A stretch of 64,000 bases of DNA from Spirosoma aureum (GCF_011604685.1 NZ_CP050063.1:8225001-8289000), one strand, 5' to 3'. Shown: positions 29,301 through 38,046, counted from the first letter of the stretch. The notes: a model not told the origin generated them from the sequence alone. A program made the numbers and translations.

Positions 29301-29553
29301 CATTGGTTTTACGCTGTACCGAATTCATGGCTACCTCGATCGGTACCGTCACAAATCGCTCCACTTCTTCGGCGCTTCGTCCATTCCATTCCGTTACGAC
29401 AATGATCTGCGTGTTCGTAACATCCGGGAAGGCTTCGATGGGCGTATTCAGGTAGCTATATACCCCCGCTGCGGTCAAAGCAGCCACCATGAAAAACACA
29501 AAAAAGCGGTTTTTCAGCGAAAAACTGAGAATGGATTTTATGAGATTATTCAT
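26398..29553 (-). CDS. CusA/CzcA family heavy-metal efflux RND transporter, inner membrane pump
   Basis: 1051 residues. RND fold with two sets of membrane helices and two large periplasmic loops. The proton-relay motif of the heavy-metal branch is present in TM4: MGAVDFGIIIDGAVVMVE. The N-terminus NTPIEAFPDVTNTQIIVVTEWNGRSAEEVERFVTVPIE is typical of CzcA/CusA. It expels a metal cation such as Cu, Zn, Co or Cd from periplasm or cytoplasm; the ion is not decidable by eye. Its ATG overlaps the stop of the adaptor gene by one base (TGATG), so translation is coupled. Last gene of the operon. Confidence 0.95.
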   Translation of the reverse strand: MNNLIKSILSFSLKNRFFVFFMVAALTAAGVYSYLNTPIEAFPDVTNTQIIVVTEWNGRSAEEVERFVTVPIEVAMNSVQRKTNVRSITMFGLSVMKIIFEDNVDDFFARQQVNNQLRTISLPDNVEPDIQPPYGPTGEIFRYTLKSRSRDTRELLTIQNWVIDRQLRAVPGVADIVAFGGREKTYEIMVNPMQLQKYGITPSEVYNSVTQNNLNVGGDVIEKNGQAYVVRGIGLLTNIADIENIIVDEQGELPVLVRDVAQVVESNQPRVGQVGLDTNDDVVEGIIVQRKGENPSEVLKRVKDKIAELNEKVLPSDVKMVTFYDRDNLMAYCTETVLHNLAEGILFVTVIVFLFMADWRTTLIVSIIIPLALLFAFVCLRLRGMSANLLSMGAVDFGIIIDGAVVMVEGIFVVLDHKAHQVGMPKFNGLAKLGLIRKTGTELGKAVFFSKLIIITALLPIFSFEKVEGKMFSPLAWTLGFALVGALLFTLTLVPVLCSILLNKNVREKNNPIVNFFNRIVMRGFTWTYGHRRLSMLMALVFMGLTFASASLLGTEFLPQLNEGALWVEAKLPMSSSLAETTKMVRTLRSKLMTFPEVNGVLSQTGRSNDGTDPSGFYYVQMQVNLKPKKEWPERETGHQLTTDQLIEEMDAKLKVFQGINYNYSQPIIDNVAEAVAGMNASNAVKIFGNDLAELDKYANQVIMAIRDVPGVKDVGILRNVGQPEMSIYVDKQKMAFYGVRVGDAEAVIEMAIGGKTASQLYEGERKFDIRVRYQPDFRKNEEDIGRLMVPTIRGNKIPLKEIADIRTLTGPAFVYRDKNKRFIGVKFSVRERDLGSTIAEAQRKVRQAVKFDRGYEAEWTGEFENQVRASKRLGQVVPISLLAIFVILFVLFGNVKDAALVLLNVPFALIGGILALHTTGTIFGISAGVGFIALFGICVQNGVILISVFNQNLMAGLSLDEAVAEGVRSRIRPVVMTAMMAAIGLLPAAVSTGIGSETQKPLAIVVIGGLITATILTLLIFPIIYRFFNRHRAHTISRRGKRSLLAKADV

Positions 29554-30650
29554 CAGTCGTTAAGGGCGTCATAAATGAGTAACTGCGATTGAGTTATTAC
29601 CTTTTCGCCGGGTTTTAGTCCACTTCGGATGTAAGCAACATCGCCCAGTGAACGGTGAACCTGCACTTCGCGGGTATCGATATGCTGTCGGTCATGGAAA
29701 ACCATCACGAACTGTTTACTCTTGTCAAAAATCAGCGCTTTGGCCGGAATGGTTGGCATGCTGCCGCCATCGTCAAAAGCCAGAATAACGCTGGCATTCA
29801 TACCGGGTTTGAGCAACATCTTTTCGTTGGCGAGCCGGATGCGTACCTGCATGGTTTTAGTGGTTTGATCCAGTACGTTATACACCTTATTGACCGTTCC
29901 GTGAAATATACGGTCGGGATAAGAAAGCGTCTGAATCTGAGCGGGTAAATCAATTTTTACCCGGCCGATGTCGGATTCATTTACGTTGGCCAATACCCAG
30001 ATTTCATTCAACTGCGAAATGGTGAACACAGCATTCGCATCGTCGGAGCGAAGCTGCGTACCCTGGTTTATATTTTTTTCGAGCACGTAGCCCGAAATCG
30101 GTGCTTTTACTAGGGCAACCGATTGCTGGTCAGCGCCATAAATCTGGAGTACTTCTTTCAGGCGGGTCAATTCGGCTTCTTCCCGTTCCACTTCCCGGCG
30201 GGCCGCTAACACATCCCGCTCCGAACTCAATTTGTCGGCATACATCTCTTTAGCGACTTGCAGGTTTTTCTCCGCTAACCGCAGCTCGGCCTGAGCCTGC
30301 ACTAACTGGCTATTGTAGCCAGCTACCTCGCTCGACTGAATGACGGCCAGGGTCTGGCCTTTCTGAACATAATCGCCCAATTCGACACGAACATCACGAA
30401 CATTCCCCCCAACCAAAGGAAATACCTTAATGACGCGATTCTCGTCGGGCACAATCCGGCCAATAAGCCGGAGTTGACTACGAACGGGCTGCACCACCAC
30501 AGCCTCGGTACTAACCCGACTTAACATAGTATCGGTCAGGGCAAAGGCTTCTTTCTTTCCCTCGACTTCGTCGGCGGTTTTTGCTTCCTTCGAGCAGGCA
30601 ACCATCAGGGCCAATAGCCCAGCGCAAACAATTAACTTGATGAGATTCAT
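29553..30650 (-). CDS. Efflux RND periplasmic adaptor (membrane fusion) lipoprotein, CusB/CzcB-like
   Basis: 365 residues. Lipoprotein signal LLALMVACSKE anchors it to a membrane. Barrel-sandwich half-motifs are visible at VRDVRVELGDYVQKGQTLAVIQS and APISGYVLEKNINQGTQL with a coiled-coil hairpin between them (about 120-170), followed by the beta-barrel and proximal domains. It links the RND pump to the TolC channel. It sits 9 bases after the TolC gene and overlaps the pump gene by one base. Confidence 0.93.
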   Translation of the reverse strand: MNLIKLIVCAGLLALMVACSKEAKTADEVEGKKEAFALTDTMLSRVSTEAVVVQPVRSQLRLIGRIVPDENRVIKVFPLVGGNVRDVRVELGDYVQKGQTLAVIQSSEVAGYNSQLVQAQAELRLAEKNLQVAKEMYADKLSSERDVLAARREVEREEAELTRLKEVLQIYGADQQSVALVKAPISGYVLEKNINQGTQLRSDDANAVFTISQLNEIWVLANVNESDIGRVKIDLPAQIQTLSYPDRIFHGTVNKVYNVLDQTTKTMQVRIRLANEKMLLKPGMNASVILAFDDGGSMPTIPAKALIFDKSKQFVMVFHDRQHIDTREVQVHRSLGDVAYIRSGLKPGEKVITQSQLLIYDALND

Positions 30651-30659
30651 GCTGATTTT

Positions 30660-31910
30660 TTACTTAAACAGGTCAATACCGACGGTGAAGTTGAGTTGTT
30701 CGTAAGCGTTAATCCGATCAGCATTGAGCCGATTGAGTTGCTGCACGTTTTCCAGATAAGTCTCAAAGAGATCCACAAACTCGATGAGCGACAGATTACC
30801 CCGTTCAAAGTTGCGCAACACGCCCAGGTTCAAATCGTCGAATTGCGCCGAAAAACTGGGGTCGATTGCCTGATAAGCGGCTTCTGTTTGCTGAATTCGT
30901 TGCAAAGCGGCCTGCACTTCATTTTCAACCGCTACGCGTGAGTTGCGCTGAACCAGACGCTGGTAGTCGGCCTGAGCCCGCGCCGACCGAATGTTGCCCT
31001 GGTTCTTGTTCAGAACAGGCAAGTCCATGCTTACCGTGACAGCGGTGTAATTGGGTGTATAGCTGGCGTTTTGATCGTATAGCCCCCCTACCCGGATATC
31101 GGGCGTGGCCAGCGCCTTCTGCAAAGCAATGTTTGCATCGGCCTGCCGCACCAGCGTTTCGGCCCCACGTAGATCGGGTCGATTATCAAAAGCCGCGTTA
31201 ACAGCCTGATCCAATGGTGGTAACGCCGTTTTGTACCGATTCAGGTCTGCCTCCGATGTTAGAGGTCGGATTACGGCTGTTGTTTGTAACAACGTTCGTA
31301 AATCTCGCTGATGCTCCGTTAACTGATTTTGCAGATCCAACTGATCATTATTGAGCTGCAAAAGGAGCGCTTTAAGCCGGACCAACTCCCTCAGGGCTAC
31401 ATTATTGCGGTTATATTGCCGTTCAAACGCCCGAATTGTTTCCGTCAATCGTGCTCGCTGATTGATGTATTCCCGAAGTGTATTCTGCGTAAAATAGACA
31501 TCGTAAAACCGGCTTCGCAGCTCAAATCGAAGTGTTCGGAGCAGATCGGTGAATTGTAGTTCCGTGAGCCGGGCCTGTTCAGTCGCAACGGCAACCCGTT
31601 TATTCCGCTTACCCGCCAGCAGAATTGTTTGCTGAATGGAAAATGCCTTCTGCCCCTGGGCACCCACATCAAGCGGTCGATGCAGGGCTGGATTATAGGC
31701 ATTTAACTCAATATTGACCGTTGGATTATCCAGCAGCCGGGCCTGAATAACCTGTGCCTGAGTGGCCTCAATCTGATAGCGACCGGCCAGCGCTAATAAA
31801 TTTCGCTGCAAAAACACGCTGTCGGCTTGGCGTAGGCTTACAGACAACGTATCCTGAGCCTGAACGGTGGTGCCTAACAACACAACCGCCCAGACTATAT
31901 AATTAGTCAT
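30660..31910 (-). CDS. TolC family outer membrane efflux protein, CzcC-like
   Basis: 416 residues from the start at 31910, chosen because it gives a signal peptide (MTNYIVWAVVLLGTTVQAQ); an in-frame ATG at 31973 would add 21 residues that weaken it. The two TolC-type repeats of long helices are seen, for example LLRTLRFELRSRFYDVYFTQNTLREYINQ and AALQRIQQTEAAY, with the family's NRPDL motif (FDNRPDLRGAETLV). It forms the outer-membrane exit duct of the metal efflux complex. First structural gene of the three-gene efflux unit. Confidence 0.92.
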   Translation of the reverse strand: MTNYIVWAVVLLGTTVQAQDTLSVSLRQADSVFLQRNLLALAGRYQIEATQAQVIQARLLDNPTVNIELNAYNPALHRPLDVGAQGQKAFSIQQTILLAGKRNKRVAVATEQARLTELQFTDLLRTLRFELRSRFYDVYFTQNTLREYINQRARLTETIRAFERQYNRNNVALRELVRLKALLLQLNNDQLDLQNQLTEHQRDLRTLLQTTAVIRPLTSEADLNRYKTALPPLDQAVNAAFDNRPDLRGAETLVRQADANIALQKALATPDIRVGGLYDQNASYTPNYTAVTVSMDLPVLNKNQGNIRSARAQADYQRLVQRNSRVAVENEVQAALQRIQQTEAAYQAIDPSFSAQFDDLNLGVLRNFERGNLSLIEFVDLFETYLENVQQLNRLNADRINAYEQLNFTVGIDLFK

Positions 31911-32013
31911 AGGAGAAATAATAGGATAATAGAACACAAGAAATGCGCGGGTGACAAGCCGGGTGGCCTTCACGTTGCGGCTGAGCCGCTATGAGCACAT
32001 GGCGAGTTGAGAC

Positions 32014-32418
32014 TTATCCTAAGCGGGGTGGAGGAGCATTAATTTCCTGAGCACACGATAGGTATGGCAGTGAAAGAAAGAGAAATTTAACCGAATCAGC
32101 CTGCGCTACAGATCTGGACGGCAATACGATAAACAGAAGTCGTTGCGGCAGAGAGAGCTTAATGTGTATCTTAGAGACAGCATCGCCTGCATCTGGCTCA
32201 TCGTGCTCAGGAACAGCGTCGTCGATCCCTAATACATGTTCGAGGACCCACTCACTGATACTTTCTATTTCATTAAACGTCAAATCTTCCTGGATTACTC
32301 CCGTGGCCGAAACATAGATATGCTGATCAGGCGCATCTACACTTAGGTTGATCACGTGGAGCGCCATCAGCATATAAAACAGCCGTTGAAGCCAGAAAAA
32401 GATGCGTTTCCGTTGCAT
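32014..32418 (-). CDS. Hypothetical small protein upstream of efflux operon
   Basis: 134 residues. N-terminal hydrophobic segment (about 7-26) could be a signal or anchor. The middle is acidic (EHVLGIDDAVPEHDEPDAGD); a second hydrophobic stretch is near the end, which reads CAQEINAPPPRLG. No domain is recognised. Its position, same strand and about 100 bases before the TolC gene, fits a recurrent pattern in this phylum where a small exported protein precedes a metal RND operon; the acidic/His stretch may bind metal (inference). It has its own promoter at 32434-32463. Confidence 0.65.
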   Translation of the reverse strand: MQRKRIFFWLQRLFYMLMALHVINLSVDAPDQHIYVSATGVIQEDLTFNEIESISEWVLEHVLGIDDAVPEHDEPDAGDAVSKIHIKLSLPQRLLFIVLPSRSVAQADSVKFLFLSLPYLSCAQEINAPPPRLG

Positions 32419-32433
32419 AGGGTTTATTGTCCC

Positions 32434-32463
32434 TAAAGATACGCAATGTACTCAGTTACTCAA
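32434..32463 (-). promoter_or_regulatory. Promoter of the efflux operon leader gene
   Basis: On the minus strand TTG (32461-32463), 19 bases, then TATCTTTA (32434-32441), close to the Bacteroidota -33/-7 pattern TTG-N19-TAnnTTTG. It ends 16 bases before the ATG at 32418. Confidence 0.5.
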
Positions 32464-32644
32464 CCTCCATACTGAGCAGTATGCTACCCAAAAGTTTCGA
32501 TATGCATCAGACTTGTAATGACCAGATGCCAGAACAGACTCGTTTTTTAGCTAAAATGGCTCGGGTTTGACCTTCAAGAAGATAGATAGCTGGATGTGCG
32601 GTTGTGTGTTATAGAAGGCATACCCTCCTGCGAAAGTCCTAAAA

Positions 32645-33520
32645 TCAGGTTACCGCAAAAATCTTTGCCAGCAGCCGCGACAGGGGCAATAAGCAAAATA
32701 CCAGCATTGCTAACGGGAATGAGGCAAAAGCCGCGACCCAGGCCGCGTTCATAACGATCAGAGATAACACCCCGGCACGCACAGCCATACCAATATTTTG
32801 TCCTATTGGCTCACGAACGGCCCGCCAGAGTGGTGGAAAAATATAGTAGCCGAATAAAATCAGAAAGGGAAGCGCTGTTCCCAGCTGCTGCTGTTGCTGG
32901 GCGAGTGCCGCTACACATCCAATCACCAGTGCATACAGCAAGCCCGCTACCCGCAGCGTTGTCACGCTACCGCCATGCACCTCGCCCCGACTAATCATGG
33001 TAATAGCGGCTATATAAGCAATGGGCACTAAACCAATCCATGCCCACGGCAAAACCTGCTCAGGAATAATACTCACCCCCAAAAGTAGATTCAGTCCCCG
33101 GCACAGGCCCATATTGACCGGCCCCAGCCAATCATGATGCTTACCGAACCGGTCATAAACAAGCGAGGCAACGGCAATGCCAATAGCCAGAAATCCGGCC
33201 GTTGGGTTTACTAAAAATGAAGCAGCGATGCCGATTACCAACAGAACTACGCCTAATAAAGTAGCGGTACGCTTGCTGACTACTCCACTCGGAATAGCGC
33301 GCTCAGGTCGCTCGATAGCATCTAATTCGGCGTCGAACACATCGTTGAAAACAACCCCACCACCATACAAACAAACGGTAGCTAAAGCGAGCCAGCCGAC
33401 TGGAGCCGGAGCCGGATTCTGAACGAGAAAATAACCCGCAATGGCCATACCAGCCAGCACGTCGGCAATAGCCGTAACGAGATTGGCAGGCCGGGTGAGG
33501 GACAGAAGTGCTTTTAACAT
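32645..33520 (-). CDS. eboC: UbiA-like prenyltransferase EboC
   Basis: 291 residues, a polytopic membrane protein with about eight helices. The UbiA first aspartate motif is intact, NDVFDAELDAIERPERAIPSG, followed by a second polar site YDRFGKHHDW. The N-terminus LLSLTRPANLVTAIADVLAGMAIAG is characteristic of the EboC branch. UbiA enzymes attach prenyl groups to small acceptors in the membrane; the EboC acceptor is unknown. It follows eboB on the same strand with a 73-base gap holding a hairpin. Last gene of this ebo block. Confidence 0.9.
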   Translation of the reverse strand: MLKALLSLTRPANLVTAIADVLAGMAIAGYFLVQNPAPAPVGWLALATVCLYGGGVVFNDVFDAELDAIERPERAIPSGVVSKRTATLLGVVLLVIGIAASFLVNPTAGFLAIGIAVASLVYDRFGKHHDWLGPVNMGLCRGLNLLLGVSIIPEQVLPWAWIGLVPIAYIAAITMISRGEVHGGSVTTLRVAGLLYALVIGCVAALAQQQQQLGTALPFLILFGYYIFPPLWRAVREPIGQNIGMAVRAGVLSLIVMNAAWVAAFASFPLAMLVFCLLPLSRLLAKIFAVT

Positions 33521-33597
33521 AGTGAAAGAATGAACGAGCGAAAGAGTGAATTTTAAACGATCTTATTCGCCCATTCACCCATTCGTTCATTCACTAT
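33519..33597. repeat. Palindromic spacer between eboB and eboC
   Basis: ATAGTGA (33519-33525) pairs with TCACTAT (33591-33597), and ATGAACGA (33530-33537) with TCGTTCAT (33583-33590), with a 4-nt bulge on the left arm. An inner GTGAAT/ATTCAC pair is also possible. The arm reaches into the eboC start codon on the minus strand. Its ATGAA-rich style resembles the spacers at 23684-23753 and 39232-39348. Confidence 0.5.
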
Positions 33598-34526
33598 TTA
33601 ATGATCGTTGATTCTTTGTCTATTCTCGGTGCCTGACCACCACGCAGCACCGAACTGCCGTTATAACGCTGGCTCTGGTCGATACCCAACGGTTGCATCA
33701 GTTCATCGAGGCTAAGCTGGCCGCTTTGCGCGAAGGCGGTTACGGCGTTCGTAAACGTCACCAGTTTGATTGCCTCGTCTGAAATACCGCTTTGTTTCAT
33801 TAAAGCGGCTGTTTTAGGCACTGCCAATGGATCGCTGATGCCCCAATCAGCAGCCGAGTTTATCATGATTCGTTCCGGACCATATTGCTTCACAATCTCC
33901 ACCATGCGTTCATTGCCCATCTTTGTGAATGGGTAAATGGTAAATCCTGCCCAAAACCCACGATCCAGGACTTCACGAACGGTTTCTTCATTGTTATGAT
34001 CCACGATCACCATTCCAGGCTCCAGCCCATGTTCAAGTGCAATATCCATACTTCGGCTGGTTCCCTGTTTTTTGTCGCGGTGCGGGGTGTGAATCTGAAC
34101 AGGTAATCCTGCTTCTTTAGCCAGATCCAGTTGCGCACGATAGTATTTATCCTCCGCAGCGGTCTGATCATCGAAGCCGATTTCGCCCACACCAACTACA
34201 CCTTCCTTATAGATGAATAAGGGCAGAATTTCCATAACCTGTTCAGCCAATTCTTCCTGATTGGCTTCTTTCGAATTCAGGCCGATCGTGCAATAATGGC
34301 GAATCCCAAACTGCGATGCCCGAAAACGCTCCCACCCAACCAGACTCGCGAAATAATCCCGGAACGAGTCAACGCCCGTACGGGGCTGACCCAGCCAGAA
34401 AGCAGGCTCAATCATCGCTACCACACCCGCATCGGCCATAGCCTGATAATCGTCGGTGGTACGGGAAGTCATGTGAACGTGCATATCGAAGAATGACATG
34501 CCACGAATGGAATCCATAAAACTCAT
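33594..34526 (-). CDS. eboB: TatD-family metal-dependent hydrolase EboB
   Basis: 310 residues. TIM-barrel amidohydrolase: metal motif FDMHVHMTSR at the start, VGVGEIGFDD in the middle, VQIHTPHRDKKQGT, IVDHNNEETV and MINSAADWG late. These spacings fit the TatD-like EboB family of Ebo clusters rather than ordinary TatD nucleases, as does eboC lying directly downstream. The reaction is not known. Cytoplasmic: no signal peptide. Confidence 0.9.
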   Translation of the reverse strand: MSFMDSIRGMSFFDMHVHMTSRTTDDYQAMADAGVVAMIEPAFWLGQPRTGVDSFRDYFASLVGWERFRASQFGIRHYCTIGLNSKEANQEELAEQVMEILPLFIYKEGVVGVGEIGFDDQTAAEDKYYRAQLDLAKEAGLPVQIHTPHRDKKQGTSRSMDIALEHGLEPGMVIVDHNNEETVREVLDRGFWAGFTIYPFTKMGNERMVEIVKQYGPERIMINSAADWGISDPLAVPKTAALMKQSGISDEAIKLVTFTNAVTAFAQSGQLSLDELMQPLGIDQSQRYNGSSVLRGGQAPRIDKESTIIK

Positions 34527-34755
34527 GAGTAAATCGGTAGTAAGGGTATTTTAGTAAAACCCTGATTGACGGGCAAAGTTCCGTAAAAATCCGGCTTGAT
34601 CCTGCACGAATTTTTACCCACATTTTAATCCTTTTTTTGCAAACCCTTAATTAGTCTATTCGTTTTATAGATAGTTACCGAATTTCCCGCGCAAGTCTCG
34701 ACTCGTTATGAATCCTGATTCGTTCAGAAAATCGGCCTAATCAACAAATACAATT

Positions 34756-35430
34756 ATGGTAACGCTTCAACAGCTAAGAAAAGGAAAATGGGGCATTTAC
34801 ATCGTTCTGCTCCTGGCCATTGGCGGTGGCCTGACGGCCTGCAAGGAAAATGCCGTGAATGATTTAAGCCCGGCCGACAGTCCGGTTTACATCACAAACT
34901 ACGACCGCTCGGTTAATTTCAGTCAATACAAAACGTTCAGCCTGCCCGACTCGGTAGTCATTGAATCTAATTCAGGCTATCAGCCTTCTCTGGGGCCACT
35001 AGAAAGCCGCTTCGTGTCGAATGTAGCCAATGCCCTAACAGGCAAAGGATTTCAGCGGGTCGCTAAGGGCGAAAGTGCCGATCTGGGAGTAGCCGTTATT
35101 CGGGTCAATAACCTCTACACAGGGGTTGGCGTTGATCCTTATGGCTATTACGGTGGCTATTGGGGAAGTGGCTTTGGCGGCCTGGGTGGATTTGGTGGTT
35201 ACAATCCGTATTACCCAAGCTATTATACCTATCAGGTAGCCGATCAATATTGGGAAATTCAGATTGTCGACCTCAAAAATCGGCCGGCAACCAGTCCCGG
35301 TACCGAACCCCAACTGACCGTTATTTATGACGCGACCGTACGAGGGGCCGACATTCCGGATCAGCAAGCCGTCGATACGGCCACCAACGCCATTTTTAAC
35401 CAATCGCCTTATTTACGGGCAGCCAACTAA
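34756..35430 (+). CDS. DUF4136 domain lipoprotein
   Basis: 224 residues. Lipoprotein signal ending GGGLTAC, then YDRSVNFSQYKTFSLPDSV, the usual start of DUF4136. A Gly/Tyr-rich stretch (about 130-157, GYYGGYWGSGFGGLGGFGGY) interrupts the domain, followed by WEIQIVDLKNRP. Function unknown; members are envelope lipoproteins. It is 6 bases before the outer-membrane protein gene that follows, so the two form a pair that sits inside the ebo region on the opposite strand. Confidence 0.85.
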   Translation: MVTLQQLRKGKWGIYIVLLLAIGGGLTACKENAVNDLSPADSPVYITNYDRSVNFSQYKTFSLPDSVVIESNSGYQPSLGPLESRFVSNVANALTGKGFQRVAKGESADLGVAVIRVNNLYTGVGVDPYGYYGGYWGSGFGGLGGFGGYNPYYPSYYTYQVADQYWEIQIVDLKNRPATSPGTEPQLTVIYDATVRGADIPDQQAVDTATNAIFNQSPYLRAAN

Positions 35431-35436
35431 GAAATC

Positions 35437-36108
35437 ATGAAACCGATCCTAGCATTAATTGTCCTCATGGCGCTGACTACGGCCGCCTGGGCACAGGATA
35501 ATCGCGATGAATACGCCAACGCATTCCCGTCGCCTTTTCAGGAGTATGTAACATTCAATATTGCGGCCCGCTACGGTGTCTCGCTTCCGATGGGCGGGCA
35601 AAAAGGGTATATCGACCGGGTGTCTCCCACCAATTTTGCCCTTGAAGGCGAATGGCTGTTCCCTCAGCGGTTTTCCTTGGGTATAAAAACCGGCTACCAG
35701 TACACGCAGCAACGGCTGGGGCGCCAGGTTATCAGTTATTCGTCCGACAATAGTGGGCAGGATATTTCAGCGGTTCAAACCCGAACCTTATCGATCATTC
35801 CGGCAATGGCTTCACTGTCTTATTACTTTGCCGATAACACCGCTGCGGTCAGGCCCTATGTTCAGTTTGCCGGCGGTGGCGCTTTTGTGGATTATACGAA
35901 CTACTTCGGCACACTGGCCGATCAGAAATCGGGATTTAAAGGCGCCATTGCCCCCGCTATCGGGCTGAAATATTACGGTAAACGCGAACAGGGACTGGGG
36001 GCCGAAATTCAGGCTCAGTATCAAAATGTGTTCTTCAATTACGACCAGTTGAAAAACAGTAGTCCATCACTAATGCTATCGGTAGGAATTTCATATCGTT
36101 GGTATTAA
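35437..36108 (+). CDS. Outer membrane beta-barrel protein
   Basis: 223 residues, signal peptide ending TTAAWAQ. The remainder shows alternating hydrophobic strands (NIAARYGVSLPMG, FSLGIKTGYQYTQQRLG, PYVQFAGGGAFVDY, LMLSVGISYRWY) ending in an aromatic residue, as in small OmpW/PorT-like barrels. Probably co-translated with the DUF4136 lipoprotein 6 bases upstream. Function unknown. Confidence 0.8.
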   Translation: MKPILALIVLMALTTAAWAQDNRDEYANAFPSPFQEYVTFNIAARYGVSLPMGGQKGYIDRVSPTNFALEGEWLFPQRFSLGIKTGYQYTQQRLGRQVISYSSDNSGQDISAVQTRTLSIIPAMASLSYYFADNTAAVRPYVQFAGGGAFVDYTNYFGTLADQKSGFKGAIAPAIGLKYYGKREQGLGAEIQAQYQNVFFNYDQLKNSSPSLMLSVGISYRWY

Positions 36109-36154
36109 CATATGGTTTAGGGTGGATTAAACGCTACTAACCCTAGACCGGCTT

Positions 36155-36829
36155 TTACAGAAGCGTTTCAATAGCAGGTGGCAAACTACGCCCGGCAGCC
36201 AGGCGTTCGGCAACATAGTCTGCCAGCGTGTGAGCCAGCCGGGCGTTTTTTCGCTCATAGAGTTTAATGATCTGCGTAACGTCTTTGTCGGTAAAAAACG
36301 CTTTCAGAATCATCTGATTCCAGGCTGCTTCGTCAAAATAATCGGCCGGATAGGGATTGTGAAGCATTATGGCTGACTGCACATCGGCAATGTTGTTTCG
36401 AATTCCTTCCGTTGCCTGAAACCGCCATGCTTCCGGAAAAGCCAGCACGGGCAACGCACTATATAACGCAACCAGTTCATTCAATTCACCGGCTTTGAAG
36501 AGCTGTCCGATTGTTTTGACGTATGTGGATTCGTCATCGACAGGAAACTGCAATAGCCACCATACCCTCGCTAATCGGTCAAGTGTCCAGCCCAGAACGG
36601 TGAAACCAGGACGAACCCGCTCCAGTGCAAACGTAATATCAGCCGGTACATCAACCGGTTGTTTGCCCACAAAGCGGGGTAAAGCGGTGAAGATGCGATA
36701 AAAAACCGGGACCTGTGGGTTACTCTGGAACGAATCGGCCTGTTGCCGCAGATAACTAACTGCCTGTTCGGAATTAGGTTGCTGCTCGATCAAATAGAAC
36801 AGCGTCTGACTCATCTGGAGGATATTCAT
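36155..36829 (-). CDS. eboA: EboA domain protein
   Basis: 224 residues, soluble and helical, no signal. The EboA family is recognised from GWTLDRLARVWWLLQFP, WRFQATEGIRNNIADVQSAIMLHNPYPADYFDE and WNQMILKAFFTDK. Molecular role unknown. It lies 60 bases behind the Xer recombinase gene on the same strand and is separated from eboB by the DUF4136/OMP pair, which is a break in the usual eboABC order. Confidence 0.88.
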   Translation of the reverse strand: MNILQMSQTLFYLIEQQPNSEQAVSYLRQQADSFQSNPQVPVFYRIFTALPRFVGKQPVDVPADITFALERVRPGFTVLGWTLDRLARVWWLLQFPVDDESTYVKTIGQLFKAGELNELVALYSALPVLAFPEAWRFQATEGIRNNIADVQSAIMLHNPYPADYFDEAAWNQMILKAFFTDKDVTQIIKLYERKNARLAHTLADYVAERLAAGRSLPPAIETLL

Positions 36830-36889
36830 ACTGCCTTGTAACGCGGACGTCTAATCCGCCTGAATGTAAAAGCGAACCGGAAGCCCGCG

Positions 36890-37789
36890 TTATTTTTTCG
36901 CCTTCGGATGCGCCTGATCATATGTCTTCTTCAGTTGCTCCAGGCTCGTATGTGTATAAATCTGAGTGGCCGCTAAACTACTGTGCCCCAGCAAATCTTT
37001 AATGGCGTTCAGATCAGCACCACGATTGAGCAGGTGCGTGGCGAATGAATGCCGCAGCACGTGTGGGCTTTTCTTTTCGAGCGTAGTGACCAGATTCAGA
37101 TGCCGCTTTACAATCCGCTGGATCAGAACCGGATAAGCCGGAACGCCCTTATCACTGACCAGTAAATAAACAGCATCGGCCTGCCCGGAAAAGGCATCAT
37201 TTTTCAGCTGATTATACTGAAGAATAAGCTCATAGAGTGGCTGAGTAAGCGGTATTATCCGGTGTTTATTCCGCTTGCCGAGCACCATGATGGTTTTTTC
37301 GTATAGGTTTACATCAACCGTTTTCAGTCCGGTCAGTTCACTCAGCCGGATGCCTGTGCCATAGAGCAATTCAAGTACTAATTTGTCGCGAATACCCTCA
37401 AACGTATCCGGAAAATCGATATCGTTTAACAGCATTTCCATCGGCTTCTCCTCTACATACATCGGCAGTTTTTTGCTGGTTTTCAGCGCCTGTATTTTCG
37501 TCATCGGGTCAATCGTAATGACTTTCTGACGCAGTAAAAAACCGTAATAGCACCGGAGTGTCGCAATTTTACGGTTTACCGACGTTTTATCCAGCCCTAC
37601 TTCGACCAGGCTCACAATCCATGACCGGATGTGCCGAAAATCAGCCTGTTCGGGCTGGCCGATGTTACACTCTGCAACCAGAAATTTACTGAACTGGTCC
37701 AGATCATTCGCATAAGCCGTCAATGTATGATGGCTCAGCCGTTTTTCGTAGCGGATATACTGGAGAAAGTTTTCTGGACCAGGATTCAT
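36890..37789 (-). CDS. Tyrosine recombinase of the XerC/XerD family
   Basis: 299 residues. N-terminal SAM-like DNA-binding domain (about 5-90), catalytic domain from about 110. Active-site residues are complete: Arg148 in YGTGIRLSEL, Lys172 in VLGKRNKHR, His243 and Arg246 in PHVLRHSFATHLL, His269 in LLGHSSLAATQIYTH and the nucleophile Tyr278. Size and position next to rpsU fit the housekeeping enzyme that resolves chromosome dimers, not a mobile-element integrase. The rpsU-xer order is common in this phylum. Confidence 0.93.
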   Translation of the reverse strand: MNPGPENFLQYIRYEKRLSHHTLTAYANDLDQFSKFLVAECNIGQPEQADFRHIRSWIVSLVEVGLDKTSVNRKIATLRCYYGFLLRQKVITIDPMTKIQALKTSKKLPMYVEEKPMEMLLNDIDFPDTFEGIRDKLVLELLYGTGIRLSELTGLKTVDVNLYEKTIMVLGKRNKHRIIPLTQPLYELILQYNQLKNDAFSGQADAVYLLVSDKGVPAYPVLIQRIVKRHLNLVTTLEKKSPHVLRHSFATHLLNRGADLNAIKDLLGHSSLAATQIYTHTSLEQLKKTYDQAHPKAKK

Positions 37790-37920
37790 TTGATTTTATT
37801 CATTACGATGACAGTCTGAACTACCCGGCTGCCCGGCAGAAACTAGCCTATTTGTATGGCTCCTCTGACTTTGCACTACCAAATCTAATCGGTTCTTTTG
37901 GTGAATGACAAAAAAGGGCA

Positions 37921-37953
37921 AACAAAAAGCAGCAAACATCCCTGCTTGCTGCT
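37921..37953 (-). terminator. Terminator of rpsU
   Basis: On the minus strand an 8-bp stem AGCAGCAA/TTGCTGCT (37928-37935 with 37946-37953) with a 10-nt loop is followed by TTTTGTT. It lies about 95 bases after the rpsU stop and before the xer gene. Confidence 0.7.
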
Positions 37954-38046
37954 CCTGTGTCCTGGTTGGCGCATGAATTTGCTGACTGCGCAATCAACGA
38001 ACTATGTCCAACTGTGCATCACCGGCAAATTAGAAGGCTAAATGGC

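Noticed and set aside
36890..37789. Tyrosine recombinase as the integrase of a mobile element
   Set aside because: Length, complete Xer motifs and the neighbouring rpsU fit the housekeeping recombinase. No att repeats or cargo genes are seen around it.
37790..38046. Possible tRNA in the rpsU-xer gap (GGGTAGTTCAG-like string on the minus strand)
   Set aside because: The string looks like a D-arm, but no matching acceptor stem, anticodon arm or T-arm follows.
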